Of a stretch of 26,019 nucleotides of DNA, positions 1 through 6,477 are shown piece by piece (position 1 is the stretch's first letter; the number at the start of each line of letters is the position of its first letter). The DNA comes from Nanobdellota archaeon (lineage in GTDB: Archaea; Nanobdellota; Nanobdellia; Pacearchaeales; GW2011-AR1): the NCBI GenBank assembly GCA_030704765.1, contig JAUYDD010000105.1, positions 1 to 26,019 of the forward strand, given 5' to 3'. The notes beneath the pieces were generated by a model. The model did not search any database, was not told the DNA's origin, and worked only from the letters and a program-made list of their open reading frames with translations. The translations under genes and the position numbers were made by a program.

Positions 1-141
1 TTTTAGGATGCAAGAAAAAACCATAAAAGTTTTTTCTGCACAGAAAATTCATCTGAAAGAATTTTCTTGTGCTCGAGAATTGAAAACTGTAACATTTGCT
101 ACGACCACATGATAAATCATGAGGTTTTCAATTCTCAACAT
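1..141 (-). repeat. Paired-hairpin element A (cut by window edge)
   Basis: Read on the minus strand it begins ATGTT at 141. A 13-bp stem follows (124-136 with 75-87), with an inner ATGAT/ATCAT hairpin. Then come the linker GAGCACA, a stem AGAAAATTC/GAATTTTCT, the linker GTGC, a stem AGAAAAAAC/GTTTTTTCT and the linker TGCATCCTAAAA at the window edge. Linkers match element B at 741-959 while stem sequences differ. It faces away from the gene at 148-639, with B facing away on the other side. Confidence 0.75.
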
Positions 142-147
142 AACTAA

Positions 148-639
148 TCATCCAAAATAACTACTATCAGAAAATCTTCTTGAACTCTCTTTTGCATTAT
201 CTAATTTCTTTATTATTGATAATAGTTTGGGTTTTATTTCATCCTTGAAAGATTTATAATATTTATTGATGAAATCTGCTTCGTTCTTTTCAGAATAATC
301 AAGCTCAATCTGTATCAGTTCAATTTCAATAGACCCTAATTTTTCATATACCTCTGTAAATTCTTCTTTATCTTTATTATCGAGTTTCTTAATTAATTGG
401 AAAAAGAACATGGGAGCATTGGCTGGATTAAGTATCATGTCTATGAATTTAAGATAACCTTCGATTCTTTCAGATACAACCCTTCTTATCCTCCTTAAAA
501 GAAAATCAGTGTCAATATCAATATCCTCTATATCAAATAATTCATTGATTTCCTTGAATTCAGGAAGATCATATTTTTTCTTGAATATTTCATATTCTTT
601 TTTTAATGCCTTTAGGTCGCAAGTGTTTTCTTCTGCCAT
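148..639 (-). CDS. Small helical hypothetical protein (163 aa)
   Basis: The product is a charged, soluble protein with no signal peptide or membrane segment. It is predicted almost entirely helical from its Lys/Glu/Leu/Ile pattern. The stretch around residues 26-85 (LPEFKEINELFDIEDID, then NPANAPMFFF) has the look of a conserved hypothetical family I associate with DPANN archaea, but I cannot name a domain or function. The ATG at 639 is preceded on the minus strand by TATAATATTA about 15 nt upstream, which could be its promoter if the transcript is leaderless. The gene is alone, between the outward-facing elements A and B, so it may be cargo of that pair. No catalytic motif is visible. Confidence 0.7.
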   Translation of the reverse strand: MAEENTCDLKALKKEYEIFKKKYDLPEFKEINELFDIEDIDIDTDFLLRRIRRVVSERIEGYLKFIDMILNPANAPMFFFQLIKKLDNKDKEEFTEVYEKLGSIEIELIQIELDYSEKNEADFINKYYKSFKDEIKPKLLSIIKKLDNAKESSRRFSDSSYFG

Positions 640-740
640 TTTAACATAATATTATAGTAAAGAGTTGTTTAATGTATATTCTATAAATTTGAAATTCACT
701 TCCAAATAAATAGCATTTATAACTCGACATTAAATTTGTA

Positions 741-959
741 ATGTCAGAAATTAAACCACATCTTTTAAGATGTGGATGTCAGTTTATTTTAATTTCTGAG
801 CACAAGAAAATTGTTTTATGCAATTTTCTGTGCAGAAAATTCTTCTGAAAGAATTTTCATGCATCCTAAAAACAAGGGCCAATCAAACCACACTCGCCAG
901 CAGGCGATTTTTTAGCTGTGGCAAAAAACCTTTAGGGTGTGGTGGATTGTTTTTTTGAT
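741..959 (+). repeat. Paired-hairpin element B (four hairpins)
   Basis: It starts ATGTC at 741. Hairpin 1 pairs 746-755 with 788-797 and encloses CCACATC/GATGTGG. The linker GAGCACA follows, then AGAAAATTG/CAATTTTCT, linker GTGC, AGAAAATTC/GAATTTTC, linker GCATCCTAAAAAC, and a large final hairpin containing CCACAC/GTGTGG and TCGCC/GGCGA. It ends TTTTTTTGAT. It is nearly identical to element C at 6221-6381, except that B carries two extra hairpins (about 801-860) in the middle linker. It lies upstream of tRNA-Cys. A MITE-like element and a structured RNA are both possible. Confidence 0.85.
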
Positions 960-1059
960 GGATTAATATTTAGTCTGAAGTATACATAACTAATTCTTAA
1001 AAAGATATATATGTATATCTAGAAGATTTTAAAAACTCCTTATTTTTAATACCATTGTG

Positions 1060-1080
1060 CAGAAATCCAATAGATTTCTG
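1060..1080. repeat. Hairpin upstream of tRNA-Cys
   Basis: CAGAAATC pairs perfectly with GATTTCTG across a 5-nt loop. The same stem (loop AAA) is hairpin 1 of the nested element at 16690. It may be a solitary remnant of the paired-hairpin family. Confidence 0.55.
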
Positions 1081-1108
1081 AATGTTCGGTTCCTACAAAC
1101 CTTCACAC

Positions 1109-1180
1109 GCACGGGTGGCACAATGGTACTGCGTCCGCCTGCAGAGCGGATTTTCGTGAGTTCGATTCTCACCCCGTGCT
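1109..1180 (+). tRNA. tRNA-Cys (GCA anticodon)
   Basis: The cloverleaf is complete. The acceptor GCACGGG pairs with CCCGTGC. The D arm is GCA/TGC around a loop containing GG. The anticodon stem TCCGC/GCGGA encloses the loop CTGCAGA, giving anticodon GCA. The T arm GTGAG/CTCAC has the loop TTCGATT. The discriminator is T, as expected for cysteine tRNAs. CCA is not encoded, and no intron is visible. A hairpin AAGCACT/AGTGCTT (1184-1200) follows immediately and may end the transcript. The last 19 bases plus a few downstream bases recur at 1829, 4354 and 6148, and more loosely at 1977, so the gene appears to be the attachment site for the downstream cassettes. Confidence 0.97.
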
Positions 1181-1183
1181 TAA
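1162..1183 (+). repeat. Attachment core inside tRNA-Cys 3' end (att1)
   Basis: This is the native copy of GATTCTCACCCCGTGCTTAA together with the preceding TC. It covers the T-loop, T-stem and acceptor 3' strand of the tRNA. Identical 22-nt copies lie at 1829-1850 and 6148-6169, with shorter copies at 4354-4370 and 1977-1996, all in the same orientation. Confidence 0.85.
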
Positions 1184-1301
1184 AAGCACTTCTAGTGCTT
1201 CGAACTGGATGTAAGGAATTGAACTTGAATTATAGAAAAGATTAAAAAGCCTATTTCTCTTAGAAAATAAACCTTTGGGAAAGGAGTTCTGATATTTTAA
1301 T

Positions 1302-1730
1302 ATGATAGCTAAAGAAGTAGGAAGTATTGAAGAATTGGAAACAAGAGTAATGAATGATAGAGGTTCATTTTTTGGTGGCATATTTATAACAACATCAATT
1401 AATGAAGAACATGCTACATGTCAATTACCAATGCTTTTCAAATATTCTTCACGAGTCGATGTTCATACTGGCTCTAGTGCTTTTTTCTATAGGGAAGGTT
1501 CAGAAGAATGTCCTGATAATGAACTAATTAGATGTTGCGCTAGAGAACATTCTTTACAATTAGGATTATTAGTAGCTAAAAGATTTGAAAAGAAAATGTT
1601 TGAAGAGGAATTTAGACCTCCGGTAAAAGTTGATGAATTAAGTATTGGTGAAGCAGAAAGGGTACTTTCATCATATGTTGCTGAATTCAAACGAACCCAA
1701 AAAGAACATGAGGGCTATACTTATGAATAA
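1302..1730 (+). CDS. Cassette ORFan (142 aa)
   Basis: I do not recognise this protein. It is a soluble alpha/beta-looking sequence with a central segment rich in small and aromatic residues (residues 20-65) and a helical, charged C-terminal half (residues 80-135). Cysteines at about residues 40, 70, 78 and 79 do not form a clear zinc motif. A purine-rich AAAGGAG lies about 16 nt before the ATG, which is far for a ribosome site. No convincing TATA box is seen at the usual distance. It is the only gene between the tRNA-Cys and the first extra att copy at 1829. In a tRNA-anchored array this is the tRNA-proximal and probably most recent insertion. ATT is the usual isoleucine codon, as in the other cassette genes. 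Confidence 0.7.
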   Translation: MIAKEVGSIEELETRVMNDRGSFFGGIFITTSINEEHATCQLPMLFKYSSRVDVHTGSSAFFYREGSEECPDNELIRCCAREHSLQLGLLVAKRFEKKMFEEEFRPPVKVDELSIGEAERVLSSYVAEFKRTQKEHEGYTYE

Positions 1731-1828
1731 GATTATGTAAAGAACCTTTTTTTAAAAAATTGGAGATTGCGTTTAAAAAATTCAGGCAACTGAACTTTTT
1801 TCAAAAGCACTTCTTCGGTAACTAAAAG

Positions 1829-1850
1829 TCGATTCTCACCCCGTGCTTAA
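1829..1850 (+). repeat. tRNA-Cys 3'-end copy (att2)
   Basis: A perfect 22-nt copy of tRNA positions 1162-1183, with the rest of the tRNA missing. Upstream, 1785-1802 carries CAACTGAACTTTTTTC, the sequence that directly precedes att4 and att5. Here AAAAGCACTTCT, resembling the flank just after the real tRNA, lies in between, which looks like a fossil site that lost its core. Confidence 0.9.
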
Positions 1851-1976
1851 ATATCTAAATTTGCAATGCAATTTTGAGATTATTTTTAATTATGGTGAAA
1901 GAATCGGACTTTCGATTACTTCAAATCTTTTCAGGAAGATTTGGAGTTGCCAAGAATTTTTCTTGAAAAATTGTTG

Positions 1977-1996
1977 AGTACTCACATCCGTGCTTA
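1977..1996 (+). repeat. Degenerate tRNA-Cys 3'-end copy (att3)
   Basis: CTCAC, two changed bases, then CCGTGCTTA match the tRNA end imperfectly. The 126 bases between att2 and this site hold no gene, only small hairpins (CAAATCTT/AAGATTTG at about 1920-1942), so this looks like a decayed cassette. Confidence 0.6.
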
Positions 1997-2039
1997 TATC
2001 TATCAAAACCATTAAAAACTTGCATTTTCTATTTTTGTT

Positions 2040-2120
2040 ATGCCAAAAAACTATTCAGAAGAATTAAAAGAGTTGATTGAGAAATATAAGGATAATTTTA
2101 TTCTTCTAAAATTATCTTAA
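2040..2120 (+). pseudogene. Truncated gene start (26 codons)
   Basis: An ATG opens MPKNYSEELKELIEKYKDNF, a natural-looking N-terminus, which then runs into the 3' end of the oppositely oriented HEPN gene and stops. The upstream sequence (CAAAACCATTAAAAACTTGC) closely resembles the promoter region of the Tat-signal gene at 25670. The simplest reading is a gene head left after a deletion or cassette junction near 2097. The original product is unknown. Confidence 0.5.
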
Positions 2121-2595
2121 CTTTATTTATCAATAAAATTGATTTTTCTTTCAATTCTATTACTTTATCTTTGCTGAATAGCAAGCTTGTTGAATAACTG
2201 GCTTTTTGCCTTTCTTCCTTTAATCCTGAATAAAACTCTATTTCCTCTCTTTTTATCTGGAGGTCCTCTATTAATTCTAATTCCTCTTTTGAGAACTCTG
2301 AAAAGTTTTTTATCAAAAAACATAAAGTTGCGTTATGGTCTTTTGAAGAAAAGCCTTTTTTTGAAAGCAATGCAAGTGTAGAATGATAAACTGAATAATA
2401 TAATCCAACAATTTGCCAGTCATAAAACCTTTCATTTTCTAATAGGAAATTAACAAATTCCATATTATTGTCTGATTTAGATATGTGCGCCTTTGCCAGG
2501 TCAGATGGCTTTTTTTGAATAATCTTTTTCTTAATATATCTGCTATATGCTTTTTCAAGAGCACTTTTATTATTCATTAACTCTTCAATTTTCAT
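2098..2595 (-). CDS. HEPN-domain protein, MNT partner (165 aa)
   Basis: This is an all-helical HEPN-type protein, the usual partner of a minimal nucleotidyltransferase in type VII-like toxin-antitoxin modules. The core is residues 35-95, with the family pattern YYSVYHSTLALL at 66-77 followed by SKKGFSSKDHNATL. In known pairs the HEPN protein is an RNase toxin neutralised when the MNT protein adds AMP to it. A clear R-x4-6-H active site is not obvious here, so nuclease activity is uncertain. Its start overlaps the end of the nucleotidyltransferase gene by 11 nt, which indicates co-transcription and translational coupling. The pair lies inside the tRNA-Cys cassette array, where a toxin-antitoxin module would stabilise the array against loss. 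Confidence 0.8.
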   Translation of the reverse strand: MKIEELMNNKSALEKAYSRYIKKKIIQKKPSDLAKAHISKSDNNMEFVNFLLENERFYDWQIVGLYYSVYHSTLALLSKKGFSSKDHNATLCFLIKNFSEFSKEELELIEDLQIKREEIEFYSGLKEERQKASYSTSLLFSKDKVIELKEKSILLINKVKIILEE

Positions 2596-3226
2596 TGTTT
2601 AATACCTCTTTATAGTATTGTTGCTGATTATAAACACAAAATCCTGTTTTTTTAGCTTCGAGAAGAAGATAATCTTTTCTATCTTTAAATTCCTTTTCAT
2701 TTACAAAGACAAGATTTAAAGGATGCAGACTTTTTGCATTAACAGACTTTTTTATGCTTTCTAACTTATTCTTGATTTCTTTTTGATATTTCTCATTTAA
2801 TTCTGTTTCTTCATAAAAATTTGTAACAATCAGAAGGTCAATATCACTTGATTTTTTTTCCTGCCCTATTGATGCAGAACCAAATAGTATAACAAAAGCA
2901 ACATTGTTTATTTTATCTAAAAATTCTTGTAAGGGTATTTTTATATTTCTGTTCAGATTACTAAATTTGATTAAATCAAATTTTATAAAATTCAATATGA
3001 TATAATGTTTATAATCAAGCTGATAAAAAACATTGCCTTTTTCTTTTATTTTTATAACTCCGTTTAATCTTTCAAGTTTTAATAATGCATTTTGAAGGGA
3101 ACTAATAGACATTCCTGTTTTGTCCCTTATCTCGTTAAAATACATTTGTTTCTTTTTAGTTTGATAAAATGCATAATATACCTTCTCTATTGGAATCAAT
3201 TTATATTTTGAATAGTCTTTTTCCAT
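2585..3226 (-). CDS. wHTH-MNT nucleotidyltransferase antitoxin (213 aa)
   Basis: The N-terminal 75 residues form a winged-helix DNA-binding domain (recognition-helix region about 38-53, MSISSLQNALLKLERLNG). Residues 110-135 carry the nucleotidyltransferase signature: ILFGSASIGQ with GS at 116-117, then SSDIDLLIV with the metal-binding DxD at 128-130. This is the MNT half of an MNT/HEPN module, expected to AMPylate and silence the HEPN protein. The gene is first in the operon, reading into the HEPN gene. The winged helix suggests autoregulation, and two palindromes at 3255-3294 directly upstream are suitable operators. The start ATG at 3226 gives the full wHTH domain. Confidence 0.88.
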   Translation of the reverse strand: MEKDYSKYKLIPIEKVYYAFYQTKKKQMYFNEIRDKTGMSISSLQNALLKLERLNGVIKIKEKGNVFYQLDYKHYIILNFIKFDLIKFSNLNRNIKIPLQEFLDKINNVAFVILFGSASIGQEKKSSDIDLLIVTNFYEETELNEKYQKEIKNKLESIKKSVNAKSLHPLNLVFVNEKEFKDRKDYLLLEAKKTGFCVYNQQQYYKEVLNNEN

Positions 3227-3254
3227 AAGATTTGTAGGAAAAATAGGTATTTAA

Positions 3255-3294
3255 ACTTTACCATTTATTGGTAAAGTTTTACCATTTATTGGTA
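3255..3294. promoter_or_regulatory. Tandem palindromic operator between divergent genes
   Basis: ACTTTACCA and TGGTAAAGT form one palindrome (3255-3277). TTACCATTTATTGGTA (3279-3294) repeats its core 20 bp on. They sit in the short divergent promoter region between the wHTH-MNT gene and the DUF2283 gene, so they are probable binding sites for the wHTH protein. That assignment is inference from position. Confidence 0.65.
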
Positions 3295-3349
3295 TTTGAT
3301 ATTTGGAAAGTTTAAAAAAGTTTATAAGTTAGGTATTGTTAATAATAAG

Positions 3350-3706
3350 ATGGCATATAAATTCCACTACGATAAAGAAGACGATATTTTGTATATAGTT
3401 AATGCTCTTAAAAAAGTAAAGGAAAGTGTTGAATTTTCCGAGGATATTGTTTTAGATTTGGATAGCGAGGGCAAGGTTATTGGTGTTGAATTATTCTATG
3501 CAAGTGAGTTCTTTGACTTGTTTAATAAAGAAATAGACAAAGAATTTTTAATGAACCTTTCTTTTGCTGGCTTGGAATACAAGGATTATAGGAATGTTTG
3601 GTATGTTTTGTTAGTTCTTAAATCCGGCAATAAGGAAATATCTCAAGCATTGCCGCCACTTCGAAAATCCGAGTATGTTAGCCCATTAATCGCAAGTTGC
3701 GAATAA
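3350..3706 (+). CDS. DUF2283 family protein (118 aa)
   Basis: The N-terminal region YKFHYDKEDDILYI, followed by SVEFSEDIVLDLDSEGKVIGVELFYASEFF, is the characteristic short beta-rich fold of DUF2283. This family has no settled function and is common beside toxin-antitoxin genes. An ATG at 3296 is in frame, but I prefer 3350. TTTATAAG at 3321-3328 sits 24-29 nt before it, as expected for a leaderless archaeal transcript, and the family normally begins at this MAYKFHYD. The region after residue 65 (NKEIDKEF onward, then VLLVLKSGNKEISQALPPL) is longer than the bare domain. It shares a divergent promoter with the MNT-HEPN operon and lies in the same cassette. Confidence 0.78.
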   Translation: MAYKFHYDKEDDILYIVNALKKVKESVEFSEDIVLDLDSEGKVIGVELFYASEFFDLFNKEIDKEFLMNLSFAGLEYKDYRNVWYVLLVLKSGNKEISQALPPLRKSEYVSPLIASCE

Positions 3707-3753
3707 TTCTTGACTGCAATAAACTTTATAATATAGCATTATGTTATTTTATA

Positions 3754-4281
3754 ATGTTACAAGATAAATTAATTGAAGGGACTGACTCATCATCGCCAAT
3801 GGCATTATTTAAAGGGTTTCCAGTTGGTGCAAGAGCATATTCTATGAGAGTAAGACAAGAACCCTGTATAACTGGCAAGGAATTTCAAGTTGCATACGAA
3901 TTTATTGGAATTCCTGTTGAAGATGGTTTGCTTGAAGAGATAAGAAATTCTCATAATTTATCAAGTAATTATGGGGCAATATATTTTCCTAAATTTAGAT
4001 TGATTTGGGCAGATAAAACATCAAAAGGAATTATTAGGGAAGAAGCAGATGCATATATTTTAAGAGGTATTTCTCCAAAAGAAGGTTTAAGACAAGAGAT
4101 GGAGATGCGTGGACATATATTGGGAAATGAAGGTATTATTTATTGTCCTCCAGAAGATTTTATGGGCAATGATTTAAAGGAGTATGAAGCCTCAATAGAA
4201 GAAATGACAGACGAAGCAAGACAGATTTTAAAAAAAGCACAACCTTCTTTAATGATGTCTATGGCTTTACGATTTACTTAA
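3754..4281 (+). CDS. Cassette ORFan (175 aa)
   Basis: I do not recognise this soluble protein. It has a mixed N-terminal two thirds (GVPV-like and IYFPKFRLIW segments around residues 50-90) and an acidic helical C-terminus ending in a Met-rich stretch. The 3697 start is in frame but overlaps the previous gene. The ATG at 3754 has CTTTATAATATAG about 30 nt upstream and gives MLQDKLIEGTDSS, so I chose it. It is the last gene before the att4 copy of the tRNA-Cys end and probably travels with the MNT-HEPN and DUF2283 genes. Isoleucine is mostly ATT. Confidence 0.65.
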   Translation: MLQDKLIEGTDSSSPMALFKGFPVGARAYSMRVRQEPCITGKEFQVAYEFIGIPVEDGLLEEIRNSHNLSSNYGAIYFPKFRLIWADKTSKGIIREEADAYILRGISPKEGLRQEMEMRGHILGNEGIIYCPPEDFMGNDLKEYEASIEEMTDEARQILKKAQPSLMMSMALRFT

Positions 4282-4353
4282 CATTCTCAAGGTGCTTTTC
4301 CTGCTTCGAGACTTGGATAAGAAAAAAAACAGTGCAACACAACTTTTTTTCAG

Positions 4354-4370
4354 TTCTCACCCCGTGCTTA
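4354..4370 (+). repeat. tRNA-Cys 3'-end copy (att4)
   Basis: TTCTCACCCCGTGCTTA is identical to the tRNA end. It is preceded by CAACACAACTTTTTTTC (4335-4351), matching the sequence before att5. Just upstream, 4283-4320 (ATTCTCA, TGCTT, CTTCGAGACTTGGATAAG) resembles the real tRNA end plus its downstream flank (to 1215), so a second decayed copy may lie here. Confidence 0.88.
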
Positions 4371-4431
4371 TTTTTACTCTAAAGTAGTAACAAATAGGAA
4401 GGTTTAAAAACAGGGAAATTCTGGTATATAA

Positions 4432-4463
4432 TTGAGGTGAATATACCTCAAGAGAATTCTTGA
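4432..4463. promoter_or_regulatory. Two overlapping palindromes in MutS-like promoter
   Basis: TTGAGGT/ACCTCAA (4432-4451) and TCAAGA/TCTTGA (4448-4463) share four bases. They lie between a TATA-like GGTATATAA (4423-4431) and the ATG at 4474. The position over the likely transcription start suggests repressor binding. No regulator gene is adjacent. Confidence 0.5.
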
Positions 4464-4473
4464 GAAAATTAAT

Positions 4474-6090
4474 ATGTACAGGTCAAATCCCTTTTTATTA
4501 ACAGAAGAAGACTTAGAAAGAGTTAGAACTCCTGTATTAGATGAATCTTCAGCATATGCTATAGAAGTTCATTTGCTTGAAGAAATTGTTAATAAAAGCA
4601 TTACAGAAACGGGAAAGGTTTTAGTTCAAACAAGATTACTAAACCCTCTTACCTCATTAAGAGAAATAAAAAGAAGACAAGATTCTTTAAGGGAGATAAG
4701 GAGTAATGATAAGTTAAAACAAGCATTAATTGATTTTCTATCAAGAGTTAAAGAACATGAAGAAAAAACTTCAGAATTTGTTAAAGGAAGTTTTTATGCT
4801 TGCTCAGAGGTTTATGATGTTCAGGCTGATGCAAGAAGTACTATTCAACAAATTCCTAAATGGGCTTTAGATATTCCACAACCTCAAAGTGAATATCTTG
4901 CAGAATTAAAAAAAGCTTTAACTGATTTAAAAAAATCCCCTACAAGAGGATTGGTTAGCGGTCCTTTATTTCATCAATGGTTTAGGGGAGGAGAAGTTCT
5001 TGCTTGGAATGAATTAAAACCATACATACCTGCATTTCCATTTGTTCCTTTTCCAATTAAACTTTCAAGAGTTATTCCTTCTGTTGCAGTAGGTGCAGCA
5101 TTTGGTATTGCTGCATACAGTGATGCTATGTCTAAAGGAAAACCTGAAGAAATGACCATGGGAGGAATTATGGCTCTTCTTGGAAGTATGGCTGGTGCAA
5201 AGATTGGAAATATGTGGGGACAATCTGCAGATTGTAAACTTTTTTTAAAACCTCTTTCTAGAAGACTTCAAAACGATGAGATTGCTCAAAATTCATTTTT
5301 AGCCATTGGTTGCTTAGATGAATTAGTTGCTTATGATGAATTTGGAAAGGGACTTAAAGTTTCAACACTTCCAGAAGTTTATGCATCTCCAAAACATGAA
5401 TTTTATTCTGAAGGATTAATTAATCCTGTCCAATCAAAAACTATTCCTAATTATGTTCCCAATGATGTACACTTATCTAATGGACAAAGACTTACTTTCT
5501 TTACAGGACCTAATAGTGGTGGTAAAACTTCTTTAGGTAAATCAATTGCTCAAACTCAACTTTTATCTCAAATAGGATGTTATGTTAGTGCAGTAAATGC
5601 AAGAGTTTCTCTTGCAGATAATATTTTTTATCAAATCGGAAAGGGAGATTCACTTGAAGATTCTGAAGGGGGACTAGGAGCACAACTTGGACAAACAAGA
5701 AATATATTTAGAACTTGTTCACCACAATCTTTAGTAATTGTTGATGATTTAATTGAAGGTACAACATTCAAAGAAAAAACTGAGCAAACTAGAGATGCTC
5801 TATATGGTTTCTTACATAAAGGTACAAATATCATTTATATAACACATCATTATGAATTAGCACAAGAATTTCAAGAAAATGGAGTTGGAAGATTTTTACA
5901 AGTTGAATTTAATGGAACACTTCCTACACATAGATTCATTCCAGGAATTTCTACAAATAGTCATGCAGATATTGTTGCAAAAAGAGTTGGATTTGATAAA
6001 GCATCAATGGAGCAACATTTAAGAGAGAATCGTTATCTAACCGAGGAACAAAGTTTTGAAGATATAAGTAGATATAAATATAAATGTTAA
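4474..6090 (+). CDS. MutS-family ATPase with hydrophobic insert (538 aa)
   Basis: The C-terminal third is a MutS-type ABC ATPase: Walker A TGPNSGGKTS (344-353), a signature-like EGGLGAQLGQTRNIF (398-412), Walker B LVIVDDLIEGT (420-430) and a switch histidine in IYITHHYEL. The N-terminal part resembles the core/lever helices of MutS proteins (LLNPLTSLREIKRRQDSLREI, residues 56-76). There is no mismatch-recognition domain I and no Smr domain. Unusually, residues about 199-214 and 229-245 (AVGAAFGIAAY and MGGIMALLGSMAGA) form two hydrophobic, glycine-rich stretches within the lever region, possibly a membrane hairpin. It is therefore not a standard repair MutS. Compare the little-studied short MutS-like proteins. 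It is the only gene between att4 and att5. ATT strongly outnumbers ATA among its isoleucine codons. Confidence 0.85.
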   Translation: MYRSNPFLLTEEDLERVRTPVLDESSAYAIEVHLLEEIVNKSITETGKVLVQTRLLNPLTSLREIKRRQDSLREIRSNDKLKQALIDFLSRVKEHEEKTSEFVKGSFYACSEVYDVQADARSTIQQIPKWALDIPQPQSEYLAELKKALTDLKKSPTRGLVSGPLFHQWFRGGEVLAWNELKPYIPAFPFVPFPIKLSRVIPSVAVGAAFGIAAYSDAMSKGKPEEMTMGGIMALLGSMAGAKIGNMWGQSADCKLFLKPLSRRLQNDEIAQNSFLAIGCLDELVAYDEFGKGLKVSTLPEVYASPKHEFYSEGLINPVQSKTIPNYVPNDVHLSNGQRLTFFTGPNSGGKTSLGKSIAQTQLLSQIGCYVSAVNARVSLADNIFYQIGKGDSLEDSEGGLGAQLGQTRNIFRTCSPQSLVIVDDLIEGTTFKEKTEQTRDALYGFLHKGTNIIYITHHYELAQEFQENGVGRFLQVEFNGTLPTHRFIPGISTNSHADIVAKRVGFDKASMEQHLRENRYLTEEQSFEDISRYKYKC

Positions 6091-6147
6091 ACTTCTTAAT
6101 TAATAATTTTTATTATTAATTCATTTTTAGTACAACTTAACTTTTTT

Positions 6148-6169
6148 TCGATTCTCACCCCGTGCTTAA
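6148..6169 (+). repeat. tRNA-Cys 3'-end copy (att5, outer end of array)
   Basis: A perfect 22-nt copy of 1162-1183, preceded by CAACTTAACTTTTTTTC (6133-6149). It is the last copy seen, so it marks the distal end of the array. Element C and metK follow. Confidence 0.9.
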
Positions 6170-6220
6170 TACACTTTATTTTAGCATTAAATCGGAGTAT
6201 ATAATTTATAACAATTATTC

Positions 6221-6381
6221 ATGTCAGAAATTAAACCACATCTTTTAAGATGTGGATGTTAGTTTGTTTTAATTTCTGAGCATCCTAAAAACAAGGGCCA
6301 ATCAAACCACACTCGCCAGCAGGCGATTTTTTAGCTGTGGCAAAAAACCTTTAGGGTGTGGTGGCCCATTGTTTTTTTGAT
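6221..6381 (+). repeat. Paired-hairpin element C
   Basis: The simplest copy: ATGTC, hairpin 1 (AGAAATTAAA/TTTAATTTCT enclosing CCACATC/GATGTGG), linker GAGCATCCTAAAAAC, final hairpin (GGGCC and CCACAC pairing with GTGTGG and GGCCC, TCGCC/GGCGA inside), then TTTTTTTGAT. About 97 percent of its bases match element B, which lacks the closing CCC and has two extra hairpins. With B it forms direct repeats around the tRNA-Cys island. Confidence 0.88.
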
Positions 6382-6477
6382 CAACAGATTTGTATTCTAA
6401 ATAATGTATTATCCAATGTATAAATGTTTTTAAATCAAGTTTACGAAAAAATTTATATAAAAATTGATAGAGTGTGT

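Noticed and set aside
741..959. CRISPR array in the hairpin-rich regions
   Set aside because: There are no evenly spaced identical repeats with unique spacers; stems vary and linkers are constant.
1169..1381. Minus-strand frame across tRNA-Cys and the first cassette gene
   Set aside because: It is antisense to a tRNA and a better gene, and its composition is that of a shadow frame.
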